The notes under the pieces were generated by a model. It saw nothing but the letters and a program-made list of their open reading frames with translations. It did not search any database and had not been told where the DNA came from. From contig NAJO01000007.1 of assembly GCA_002077065.1 (NCBI GenBank), forward strand, positions 620,001-684,000: a DNA stretch of 64,000 nt. The letters run 5' to 3'. Positions within the stretch are counted from its first letter, which is position 1. Each line of letters opens with the position of its first letter. This DNA is from Cryoendolithus antarcticus (lineage: Eukaryota > Ascomycota > Dothideomycetes > Cladosporiales > Cladosporiaceae). Below are positions 11,003 to 20,800 of this stretch, in pieces. The translations under genes were made by a program, and so were the position numbers.

Positions 11003-12134
11003 ATGAAAGCCGTAGTCATCTACGAAGCCGGCGGCCCCGAGGTCCTCAAAGTCGAAGAGGTACGTTCCGAAGCTCATCTCTTACAACCCGACATAACCTC
11101 GCCTAGCGTCCGATCCCCAAACCCAAGCCAGGCTGGGTCCTCATCCGCATCAAGGCCTTCGGCCTGAATCGCAGCGAACTCTTCACTCGCCGAGGGAATA
11201 GCCCGAATGTGAAGTTTCCTCGCATTTTAGGCATCGAAGGTGAGGATCCCAGTCGATCACACAAGACCACCGCAGCGAGGCTGAATGGACATGTTAGCGA
11301 CCGGTATAGTCGAAGATGCACCATCCGGCGAATTCGAGAAAGGCACAGTAGTGGCCACAGCGATGGGCGACATGGGAAGAGCTTTCGATGGCGGCTATGT
11401 CAGTCGATGAGATTCTCGTCTTTACTGGCTCGCACACTGACACTGTCATCCAGGCCGAATACACCACAGTACCTGCTAAGCAAGTCCAACCCCTCCGCAC
11501 CACTCTCCCCTGGGCCACCCTAGGAGCCTGCGCAGAAATGTTCCAAACAGCCTACGGCTCGCTCTTTCGCGCCCTCGACCTCCAGAAGTCAGACACCCTC
11601 CTAGTCCGCGGCGGCACCACAAGCATCGGCCTCGCCGCCACAGGTCTAGCCAAGAATCTAGGCTGCAAAGTCATCGCCACAAGCCGCAGCGCGGGTAAGA
11701 AAGACTTCCTGCTCAGCAAAGGCGTCGACGAAGTCATGGTAGACTCCGGCTCCATCGCGAAAGACGTCAAGCAGCTGACCAATGGCGCCGGCGTCAACAA
11801 AGTCCTCGAGCTAGTCGGTACGACTAGCCTCCTCGACTCGCTACAGTGCGTCGCGCCGGGCGGTATTGTGTGTATGACGGGTATTGTGGGTAATAGCTGG
11901 GCGCTTCCGGAGTTCTCGCCCATGGAAGCTATTCCTACCGGCGTGAAGCTGACGGCTTACTCTGGGGGGCCGGAGGATTTCATGAATACGCCGCTGCAGC
12001 AGTTGGTGGAGCAGATCGAGGCGGGGAAGCTGGAAGTTCATGTCGGGAAGACGTTTGGGATAGATGAGATTGTGGAAGCTCATACGGTGATGGAGGCGAA
12101 TAAGGCGGGCGGGAAGGTGGTGGTGCTGACTTAA
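11003..12134 (+). CDS. Quinone oxidoreductase-like MDR protein
   Basis: Medium-chain dehydrogenase/reductase of the zinc-free quinone oxidoreductase type, 323 residues. Exons are 11003-11059, 11107-11239, 11298-11398 and 11454-12134. All splices keep the frame; donors are GTACGT, GTGAGG and GTCAGT. The start MKAVVIYEAGGPEVLKVEE is the usual N-terminus of this family. GLNRSELFTRRG is the QOR signature region, and the NADPH loop is LLVRGGTTSIGLAATGLAKN (AxxGxxG-like, with a Thr/Ser variant). ATSRSAGKKDFL places basic residues for NADPH. The GHE zinc-site motif of alcohol dehydrogenases is absent. It ends in AHTVMEANKAGGKVVVLT, typical of the family. It is convergent with the acyltransferase gene, 144 bases away. 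Confidence 0.88.
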
Positions 12135-12278
12135 GTAGACCTTGATGGGGTGGATGATAGCGATCTGAGTCTGTCCGATGTGTGCATTGCTACAACGACC
12201 TGAACGCCAATACAAGGCCTGGGGTATAGTACACTGAAAATGATGGATCGCTCACCAACGCCCATGCCCATCTTGCCT

Positions 12279-14543
12279 TCATACCGCTTTCTTCCCCTCG
12301 TCCTCTCCATCACTCCCATCATCTCGCTCGAACTCCCATCCACTCTTACTTCTCCGCTTGCCCCGCTCCCTCATAGCAGCTTTCAGCTCCCGACTCACAG
12401 CCTCTAGTCCTCTCTTCTCACTCTCATCGTCCTTCTTCTTCCCGCTAGTAAGTGCAGTGAAGCCCTTCAACTTGAACCCATCCGAGCTATTCGTCCGACT
12501 TCGACTGCGATTTGGTGTACCCGGACGAGTCGCAAAGATGGGGAAGTTGTTGATGTTACCAAAACTTTCGTTCCTTGGGAGCTCATTGGAGTCCGTCCGC
12601 TTCCGAGTAAGTGGCTTGGGACTTGTGGGAGAGGCAGGCGTGAATCGGAGGGCATCAACATCATTGCTGCCATCGCGGGTGTGGTTGGGCGTCGAGGGAC
12701 GAGACCGAGACGGAGAGTGAGGAGCATGATGCGGATCGCTCAAAATCCGTTGTTGGTCAAAGTCTGGGAACAGCTCAGGACCAAGCTCGTTGACAATCTC
12801 CGTAATTTGCTCTTGTAGCGCTGATCGCTGTTCGCGAAGCCGTACAAGAGTGTTCGACGAGGAGGGGAAGAGGAGCAGGAACAATGGGCGCAAGGACTTG
12901 AAGATGTCCATTCCAATCTCGCCGAACCGTAGAGCCCAGTAGCAAGCGAAGAGATAGAGAGGTGCTTGGAAGACGGTGACGAACCAGAGGGGAATCCATT
13001 CAGGCACACGGCCGCCGACGCGGTTGCGGTAGGTCCAATATGTGCCTATGGCGGTGTAAATGATCACCAGAGTGGGTGCCAGCGCAAGCGAAACCAGGAT
13101 CTTCCAGGTGGCAATCACGTCTCGCGCCTGTATCTTGACTGTAGACGCCGCTAGGGCTTCGCGTGCTTTCCGTATCGAGATCAGCTTTCCGCCGACGAAC
13201 ACTGGCGAAAAGAGGACGACTCCAGGCCCACTCGCAAGTGCCAAACCAGCTAGCTTGAAAGCGCGAAAGAGAAAGACGCCAATGACTTTCCACCAAGGGT
13301 ACTTGGCGTAGGACAGTTGATGATCTCGGATGTTGAGCTGCATAAGCTTCTTGTGATACTCCATGACGCCCTTCTTGATCTTCTTGACTCGATCATCGTC
13401 CTTGTACTTTTCGAAACCCAGCAGAAATCGTCTTTGCAACTCAATGATCATGGGCAGTGGCAGCCGCTTGCCTTGCGGGTTATATAACCTCCGCACTGTT
13501 TGCACCAGCATGAGAGTCTCGTAGTCCGGTGCTTGCAAAGTCACAGCCTTGAGTGCCTCTGTCACTTCTTCCAGCACCTTTCCGACCGGATCGCGCTTGT
13601 TGCCGCTCCTGTACTGCTCTACGAGCTCCGGGTCGATCGCTATGGGTGGACCGAATTCGATCACACATCGTGACCGGAACTTGTGTGCGTGGAAGTAATT
13701 CATTCCCACCGGAACGATAGTCACCCCGCAATCAGGATCCTTCTCCAAAGCACCCAATGCCATGATCGCCAGTCCAGGTTTGAGAGGCAGCAGCTCCGTG
13801 CGATCATGGCTGCCACCCTCGGGGAAGATCCCAATACATCCTCCCTCGTGCAGTCGCTGAAAGACAGCATCGTACACAGCACCCTGATCAATGTGCGGCG
13901 CCACCTGAAATTTCGTCCCTCGCAACGGCTTCTCCTTGAACTCCCCATTCGTCAAGCCATCCGTCTCACTCACTCCGTCCCCAGCACTGAGTTGCCTCAT
14001 CGCCACATCCCCCTTGAAAGCCTTCTTCAACCTTATCTCCGTCTCGCTCACAACCTCAGCAATCTCCGCATTAGCAGCCACGTTATTCACACTCGGCAAC
14101 ACCAACAGCCCTCCCTTGACAAAATCCCCATTCGTGAAATCCACACCCTCCCCTAGAATCTTATACGGCTCCCCCTCAGCATCCGGCAACCAAATCCTCC
14201 CTTCCGCCGGCTTCTTATCATCCAGCGCCCGCCCCACAGGCACACTCTGCATCAGTCCCGCCGCCCAGCCAATGAACTTCCGTTTCATACTCTTGGCCGC
14301 GATCAAGATGGCGATCCGTCGCTTCGCATCTGCGCGGACGACCCGCATGAGGATCAGAGGATCCACGAACTGGTTCGCGTGTGGTGCTGCGACGAAAATT
14401 ACCGGACCGGTGCGAGGTATTCGCCATGTGGAGCGAGGGTGGATTTCGCGGAAGAAGAGGTCGATGATTACAGTCCAGAGCCAGAGGAAGGAGTCGTAGA
14501 TTATGGCGAGGGTGCGTTGTTGGGATTTACTTGGGGGCGCCAT
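12279..14543 (-). CDS. Glycerol-3-phosphate/dihydroxyacetone-phosphate acyltransferase (Sct1/Gpt2 family)
   Basis: ER membrane enzyme that adds the first acyl chain to glycerol-3-phosphate (or DHAP) in glycerolipid synthesis. Uninterrupted frame of 754 residues, close to the yeast paralogs. The catalytic HX4D motif is HANQFVD near residues 55-61, and the substrate-binding block is GIFPEGGSHDRTE near 238-250. It is followed by the IVPVGMNYF motif. A fungal-specific insertion lies between HX4D and the second motif. Membrane segments occur near the N-terminus (IIYDSFLWLWTVIIDLFF) and in the second half (about residues 420-560). The C-terminal 150 residues are Ser/Arg/Pro-rich and probably phosphorylated, by analogy with Sct1 and Gpt2. 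One gene is seen here, so it cannot be assigned to SCT1 or GPT2. Confidence 0.93.
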   Translation of the reverse strand: MAPPSKSQQRTLAIIYDSFLWLWTVIIDLFFREIHPRSTWRIPRTGPVIFVAAPHANQFVDPLILMRVVRADAKRRIAILIAAKSMKRKFIGWAAGLMQSVPVGRALDDKKPAEGRIWLPDAEGEPYKILGEGVDFTNGDFVKGGLLVLPSVNNVAANAEIAEVVSETEIRLKKAFKGDVAMRQLSAGDGVSETDGLTNGEFKEKPLRGTKFQVAPHIDQGAVYDAVFQRLHEGGCIGIFPEGGSHDRTELLPLKPGLAIMALGALEKDPDCGVTIVPVGMNYFHAHKFRSRCVIEFGPPIAIDPELVEQYRSGNKRDPVGKVLEEVTEALKAVTLQAPDYETLMLVQTVRRLYNPQGKRLPLPMIIELQRRFLLGFEKYKDDDRVKKIKKGVMEYHKKLMQLNIRDHQLSYAKYPWWKVIGVFLFRAFKLAGLALASGPGVVLFSPVFVGGKLISIRKAREALAASTVKIQARDVIATWKILVSLALAPTLVIIYTAIGTYWTYRNRVGGRVPEWIPLWFVTVFQAPLYLFACYWALRFGEIGMDIFKSLRPLFLLLFPSSSNTLVRLREQRSALQEQITEIVNELGPELFPDFDQQRILSDPHHAPHSPSRSRPSTPNHTRDGSNDVDALRFTPASPTSPKPLTRKRTDSNELPRNESFGNINNFPIFATRPGTPNRSRSRTNSSDGFKLKGFTALTSGKKKDDESEKRGLEAVSRELKAAMRERGKRRSKSGWEFERDDGSDGEDEGKKAV

Positions 14544-15173
14544 GATGGCGGTACTGTGCGGAGTTGGAGCTCAATAGCAAAGCGACGGGGATGCGGCCAT
14601 ATGAGTAGTGTGTTGGTGCTGACTTGAAGTATGAAGTTGTTGCCTGTGAAAGAATAGGGATGGCTCGATGGCCAGAGACGATGGCTTGAATGACAGGCTA
14701 TGAACGAGCAAGGAAAAGAAGAGCAGGAACTGGGAGCTGGGTTTGTTGAATGTGACATCCATTCGCAACTCAACTTTCTTCGTGTTGAGAACGTGGAGCG
14801 AGCTGCATGCCATGTGGCCGACAGTGGGGTCATGGTGGGGGAAATGCGGGCAGAAATATCTGTTCGTCTTTCACCACAATCGTGAGTGAATTAAGAGTAC
14901 ATACTTTAGTGTATCACTGTGTTAAACTGGGGCCTCTCGACGCGAGAGCAAGGATTGATGTGTTCAGCCACAGTACGCGTTGTATATGCGCTACCACGCT
15001 ACCTTGAGACCTTAGCATCCCCGGGATGTACTCGTCGAACCCTCTCAGATGCCTGTGCATTCATCATCCGCTTCCTGTACCTGAAATCTCACACTGAAGC
15101 ATTGTTACGCAAGCGGAGAGCGCGTATAAGATGTTGTACAGTGCTGCCGTAGATTATCTGATCGTTGCTACAC
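14544..15173. other. Intergenic, no gene seen
   Basis: Upstream of the acyltransferase gene and downstream of the NTF2/SnoaL-like gene. The antisense-looking open frames are short and featureless. Probably the acyltransferase promoter plus a 3' UTR. Confidence 0.3.
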
Positions 15174-16062
15174 CTAGTTCCCCTTCTTCGCATCCTCCTC
15201 GGCGTTCTTCGGCACGCTGACGAACTTGGGCACAGTGACTGAGTTGAGGTGACGGAAAGCCTGTGGAGAGGAATGTCAGTAAATGATCCCTCATTATTCC
15301 TGCAACACCGCCATATCGTGGATGCTTCAGAGTGCTTCTCAGCGAAACTGGCCCGACGCACCCTCCATATCTTCGTCTCGCTAACCAAAACCAGCCCATT
15401 AAATCCCCATCCAAACGCATATCCTGCCCACCACCCAGGACTCAAGTACTCCCAAGGGCTACTCACATTCGCGATCCCGCTGTCAGGCATCTTCCCGTCC
15501 CACTTATCCTCCACCTTGACAATCTTGTCGCCTTTCGTGTGGATGAGGATCTTCGACTCGATCGTCGTCTCCTTGCCAAGTCCCTTGACTTTGTAGAGAG
15601 TAGTCATGTCCATCTCGATCGGGTTGCCGGAGGAGGTGACTTCGTGGTGTTTGCGCTCAATAGCGCTGAAAGCGGTTTGGAGGCCGTACTACGATACATT
15701 AGTAGCGCTCAGGTAAAGCAGAGACGAGGAGAGCGCACCCATTGTGCTTCAAACTGCTTGCGGCCTTGTGCGATCGTGATGGGGTCGTGGAACTCGGCAT
15801 CATCGGTCCAGAGCTGCAGCTTCGCGAGCGAAGGGCGGCCGGCGAAGAGGTCTAGCACTGAGGCTACGAGAGTGTGTTGCTCCTTGCTGAGCTCCACGCC
15901 AGTCGCGGTCTTGATATCAGTGCTCTCGAGCTTGAGCTCGCCGACGGAGGAAGACATTCTGAATGAGTTTTGCTGGTTGATCCTGGTTGAGTTGATGAAG
16001 CGAGGCGCTTTGGCTGTGATTGATCTGGTATTGCGGATGACTTGAGTGGCGAGAAGAGACAT
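15174..16062 (-). CDS. NTF2/SnoaL-like conserved protein, possibly mitochondrial
   Basis: Conserved fungal protein of unknown function, 210 residues. Exons are 16062-15739, 15688-15467 and 15260-15174. The core from about residue 50 (LSKEQHTLVASVLDLF, LQLWTDDAEFHDP, then a beta-rich half with YKVKGLGKETTIESKI) fits a cone-shaped NTF2/SnoaL fold, which may bind a small hydrophobic ligand. The N-terminal 35 residues are basic, hydroxylated and free of acidic residues (RNTRSITAKAPRF), like a mitochondrial presequence. A second in-frame Met (MSSSVGELKLE) could give a shorter cytosolic form. Intron 1 (15689-15738) has a GTGCGC donor. Intron 2 (15261-15466) is 206 nt, long for this window, but has GTGAGT, TACTGAC and CCACAG signals. 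Confidence 0.75.
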
Positions 16063-16592
16063 GTAACGAAGTTGGAGAGGGAGTGGGTGTGTGGAGCTCT
16101 GTACCTACCTTAGTAGCTATAGAATGTATTGCAGTCTTTGTTTTACTGGACTGCTACGCGACTGCATCGTTCCTGACGCGCGCATGATGATAGATCTGCA
16201 ACAAACGTCATCACTACTGACCTCGCAGTCGGGATACGGGGGTCCTGTTACTCCGATGCGCGTGCCAAGGCATGGAGTAGTTGAGATGGGTCGGAGGATG
16301 CAACCAGTGAGATCTAGATGGAATGTAGTCGATGTACTTTGTACAATGGAGTGGTCGGTCTCTAATACCACATGCTTGGACCTGAGAGACCCAAAGTCTC
16401 TTGATTCTGCGTCCCGAGCATCGAGGCTCGGAACGTCACACCAGCTTCGTTACTTCCACTCATCAGACTCTCATTACGAACTCCATCCTTGGGTATGCCG
16501 CAATGCCTCCATGATTAAACACACTCACCAACACCTCGCTAAAACAATATCAAACGACCTTCAAACTTCCTCGGTAGCTTTACAGACAGCTC
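16063..16592. other. Intergenic, no gene seen
   Basis: Upstream of the NTF2/SnoaL-like gene and downstream of TFIIE-beta. A plus-strand open frame at 16091-16711 runs antisense into the TFIIE-beta gene and shows no protein-like features; I take it as chance. Confidence 0.3.
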
Positions 16593-17363
16593 TCACTTTC
16601 TCCCATACTGCTTCAAGATGCCCGCCATATGCGTGTTCGTCGTCCTCGCCCCCTGCCTCTGCACTCTCCGCTTCTCCTTCTTGCCCCCCAGAATTTTCCT
16701 CACCTCCTTAACAGCACTCGTTGGTACAATGCCAGCCTCCTCCAGCACACTTCGCACCTCAGTCTCATTGGCAGGCACCTTACACTTGCCCCAGAACTCC
16801 ACGAATCGCTCGTCGATTGGCTTGGGTGGCCAGAGATGTGGGCTGTCAGCATAGACTGTGCGAGGCGTGTTGTCTTTCTTGTTGAGCGTGAGGAGGACTT
16901 CGTGCTGGGCTGATAGGCGAAGCAAGGGGACTTGCAGCGTCGGCCAGGCGTCCCGGAGATCTTTGACAGGTATGCCGGCCGCTGTGGGCTGGCGTGTGAG
17001 GTACTGCTTCAGCTCCGATGCATTTGTCACCGGATGCGTGGGCTTGTAGCTGAACGTCTCCCTGCCTGATGCCGACTCGGACGCGGAAGTGTACGCGACG
17101 TGGCTGTTAGCTACGAGGGCTTTCTTCAGCGTCGCTTTGTGGGCGAGAAGGTCTTGCGGGAGGGACAGGTAGTCTAGGAGGGCATCGAAGGTGATCGCTG
17201 TGGGGAATTTCTCCTTGAGGTATTTCTCGGCGTAGTGGATTTGGGAAAGGAGTTCGCTGCCGGTTCTGCTTGCTTGGAGGGCTGCTGTCGCAGCGGGGGT
17301 GATGGAGGGTTTGGGGGTGCCGATCGCTGGGGTGGTGGAGGATGGGCGCATGAGCGAGGCCAT
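16593..17363 (-). CDS. tfa2: Transcription initiation factor TFIIE subunit beta
   Basis: General RNA polymerase II factor that, with TFIIE-alpha, recruits and stimulates TFIIH at promoters. Single exon. I choose the ATG at 17363 (MASLMRPSSTTP, 256 residues); the frame opens at 17447, but the extra 28 residues look like translated leader. The protein has a winged-helix core (LLSQIHYAEKYLKEKFP, FDALLDYLSLP), a second winged-helix-like part (ELKQYLTRQPTAAGIPVKDL, then TVYADSP) and a strongly basic C-terminal helix (GGKKEKRRVQRQGARTTNTH) followed by MAGILKQYG. This order matches Tfa2 of fungi. It is transcribed away from MLP1. Confidence 0.88.
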   Translation of the reverse strand: MASLMRPSSTTPAIGTPKPSITPAATAALQASRTGSELLSQIHYAEKYLKEKFPTAITFDALLDYLSLPQDLLAHKATLKKALVANSHVAYTSASESASGRETFSYKPTHPVTNASELKQYLTRQPTAAGIPVKDLRDAWPTLQVPLLRLSAQHEVLLTLNKKDNTPRTVYADSPHLWPPKPIDERFVEFWGKCKVPANETEVRSVLEEAGIVPTSAVKEVRKILGGKKEKRRVQRQGARTTNTHMAGILKQYGRK

Positions 17364-17861
17364 CGTCGAGAACACTAGGCGACGCTGGGATGATGAGTGT
17401 CGAATGCTTTGAGGTACGTATGATTTCAGGCGCCACGTGAAGCGCAAAGTCCAGGGTGTCTCTCAGCAGGCCCAGAGTAATCAGTGAAGAGATCCGGGAC
17501 ACAGTGTCCGTAAGCACAACGGCTATCCTGACATCCAGCGAGACGCTCTGTTCTTCGCTCTTGCCTATCGACTGACGTGTCTAATCACAGGCGGGAGTGA
17601 GAGGGAAGGAAGTAAAGTGATCTTGTCCTCTAGCGTGAGTATAAGATCGTGACTTCACGTGCGAATGTGGCGCAAATTAGACTTCCGGGTGCTACCGACG
17701 CGCTCGGTCGCGACCTCCAATGTTGCCGTGAACATTTGAGCCTCCAAAGTGAACATCACTCCTCTTCACAAGTTCAATCCGCAATTAGGGTCGTATGTTC
17801 GGTTCCCTACCAATGTCATTTCGTTCATCATACGGAGGATGATCACCTCATTATTGCTAGC
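17364..17861. other. Divergent promoter region between TFIIE-beta and MLP1 genes
   Basis: About 500 bases separate the two start codons. The MLP1 frame is open upstream to 17649, but the predicted residues there are unlike a nuclear basket protein. Nothing more specific was seen. Confidence 0.4.
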
Positions 17862-20800
17862 ATGAGGACGCGAAGGCAGGCAGCCGATCCATCGGCTCTG
17901 GACGTGCCATACCTTGCAACGGCATATGGAGTGAGTGAGGAGACTCTTCAGGCGCTCATCGACGCGCCCAATGCAGACATCACCAAAGTTTTCTTGGCGG
18001 CAGTTGCCAACAAAGCACACGAGCACGATGAGCTACGTGCAGAGAAGTTGCAGCTAGACGTGGAGCTCGAGAATGTGGTGCGGACTTCAGAGAGCAAGGT
18101 GAAGGCTCAGAAGTCGACAGTCACTCGCCACGTTAAGGAGCTGGAGGAGCTGCGCACGAAGCTGAACACTACGGAAAGTGCACGTGAGGCTTTGTCGGCT
18201 GAGCTTGACGGGCTTAAGAATTCGACGTCAGGCACAGGAGCGGAGACTTCTGCATTGCGACAGAGGGTCGACACACTGGAAGCCTCGAATAGGGACGCGC
18301 TTGCCTTGGTTGAGAGCAAGGCTGTGGAGAAGGATCGCTTGGCCACAGAGTTGAGCGAGCAGCACAGTAAACTTGTCACCTTGCGCCGCGAAGTCGGACA
18401 GCTCGAGGAGAAGAACCAGTCCTTGGAGAATGCAGCTTCATCACAGCGTTTCAAGGAGCAGTCATTACAGCAAGAGATCGACCTTCTCAAAAAGAACAGC
18501 GACTGGCACAGCAACGAGCTGCAGACACGGAGTCAAGAGCACACCAAGTTCCGCAAGGAGCGCAATGCTCAGATCGCGGCACTGCAGCGTGAGCTAGACG
18601 ATGGCACTGCTAATGTGGAGTCATTGAAGCGCACCGAGGCGACGTTGAGGGAGCGATTGGACGAGGTGCAGGCAAAGGCAGACGAGGCATTCGCCAATAT
18701 CGCTGGTCTGCAAGATGACTTCAATCGACGCGAGCAAGACTTCCGCACACAAGTCGACAGCACCAAGCGTCTTGCGGATCTCCAGGCCCAGAACGCCAAC
18801 ACTCACAAGGCACGTTTACAACACATCCAAGAGCAGCTTGACCAGACCAAGGACGATGCAGCCGAAGAAATCAGCCGTCTGCAAGCTGAGATCGAGACGG
18901 AGCGCTATGACAAAGAAGAGGCAGAACGTAAGCTGGCTGAGCTTGAGGCAAAGCTGGAGGACCTGCAACAACGTGGACGTGACTCCATGCCGGGCACTCT
19001 ACTCCGCAATGGCGATTTCGATCCTTCGACACCTGGTCGCATGGGATCTCCAGCTGTGCCCGGTACCGTGCTGAAGAAAGCTCGGGTCCTCAGTCATACT
19101 CAGCTTTACAGCCAGTACATCCAAGCCAAGCAGGACGCTCTTGCCTCTGAACGCAGCCGTGCTAGACAGCAAGACATGCTCGACGAATGTTTGCAAACAT
19201 TGGCTGAGCGCGCTCCCTTGGAAGAGGAGATGAACCAGGAGAAAGCTCGCCTTGAAGCAGACGTGATGAGCTACAGCAAGATGCTGGAGGAAGCAATTGA
19301 GACGCGCAACACCGCAGTCAAGGAGATGGAGCGTTACCAGAGTGAGGCAGAGACCTCCGAGCATGAGGGAGGTATACTGCGTCAACAATTACGGGACCTT
19401 GCGGCACAAGTCAAGATCTTGCTCGTCGAAGCACAGAGCAGAGACCAGGGACTGGAAGAGATGTCGGCACAGGAGAGACTCGAACTTGAGCGAGCTGCTC
19501 GTGGCGAGCTTGACGAAGGCGCACTCGAGAACCTCAGCAACACTGGCCGACTGATTTCCGAGCGTCTGGTGATCTTCCACAACGTCTCGGAACTGCAGGG
19601 TCAGAACGAGCAGCTCTTGCGTGTCACTCGGGAGCTTGGAGAGCGCATGGAAGGCGAGGAGGCTTTGCAGAAGCAGCGTCAGTCAGCGTCTGATGCCGCT
19701 GAGGTTGACGATCTGCGGAAGAAACTCGAGCGATACCAAGATGAGCTGAACGCGACGGCAACACAGATCGACAGCTACATCAAGGAGCGCGACATCTATC
19801 GCCGCATGCTACAGCAACGCGGTACGATCCAGGCTGACACCGATGTTCACTCGATGTTCGGACAAAGCATACCTGCTACACCTCAACGCAACGGCGCTAT
19901 CGCGGCCACACCGAGATCCAAAGAGAACGACGATTTGCAAAAGGTGTTGTCGGAGCAGAAGTCACTGTTTGACTCTTTCCGTCAGGAGACAATGACCGAT
20001 CGCCGCCTCCTGCAGGACCAGATTGATACTCTGGCTGCCGAGAAGAGTAGACTGCAGTCGAACGTTGCCAAGGCGCAGTCCGACTACAATCTCGCTCTCA
20101 GTCGCTTTGAGATGGTCAATGGCAATTACACGGCCAGTCGTGAAGAGAACACTCAGCTCCAGAAACGCATACAGTCACTTTACGAGCAAGCCGCGAAGCA
20201 GGATGCCCGCACACAGCAGGTTGCTGAGGAGCTTGTCGAAGCCCGGTCACTCAGCGACAGCATCAAGCATGAGAACGCCAACATCAAGGGTGAAAAGGAT
20301 CTCTGGCAGCGCATTGAAGGACGGCTGACGGAGGACAACAAGAATCTCATGGACGAGAGGAGCAGGCTGAATAAGCTTGTCGCTGATCTGCAGAATCTAC
20401 AGAATGAGAGAGAGCTTGCTGAGTCGGAGGCGAAGCGACGATTGCAGACTCGTGTTGATACTCTGGAGAGTGAGCTGACGGAGTCAAAGCGGAAGCTCGA
20501 GCACGAGGTCGAAGAGAGCCGGAAGGGTAGTCAGCGGCGTGAGTACGAGGAGAGTCAGAGTCGCACACGCATCGATGACCTGGTGAAGTCACTTGGCAGC
20601 GTGCGTGAGGAGCTTGTCGCGGCCAAGACTACCCGCGATCAACTGCAGTCAAGAGTAGAAGAGATGAAGATTGAGCTTCGTGCTGCTGAGGAGAAGGTTG
20701 CTGCGATGCAGCCGACGGCACACACAAACGGCACTTCCGATCTCCCAGCTGAGCAGCGCTTGTCCGTCGAGATCTCAGACCTACGACGCGACTTGGACCT

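Noticed and set aside
13936..14499. 187-codon plus-strand frame
   Set aside because: Antisense to the acyltransferase gene that holds HX4D and the FPEGGSHD block.
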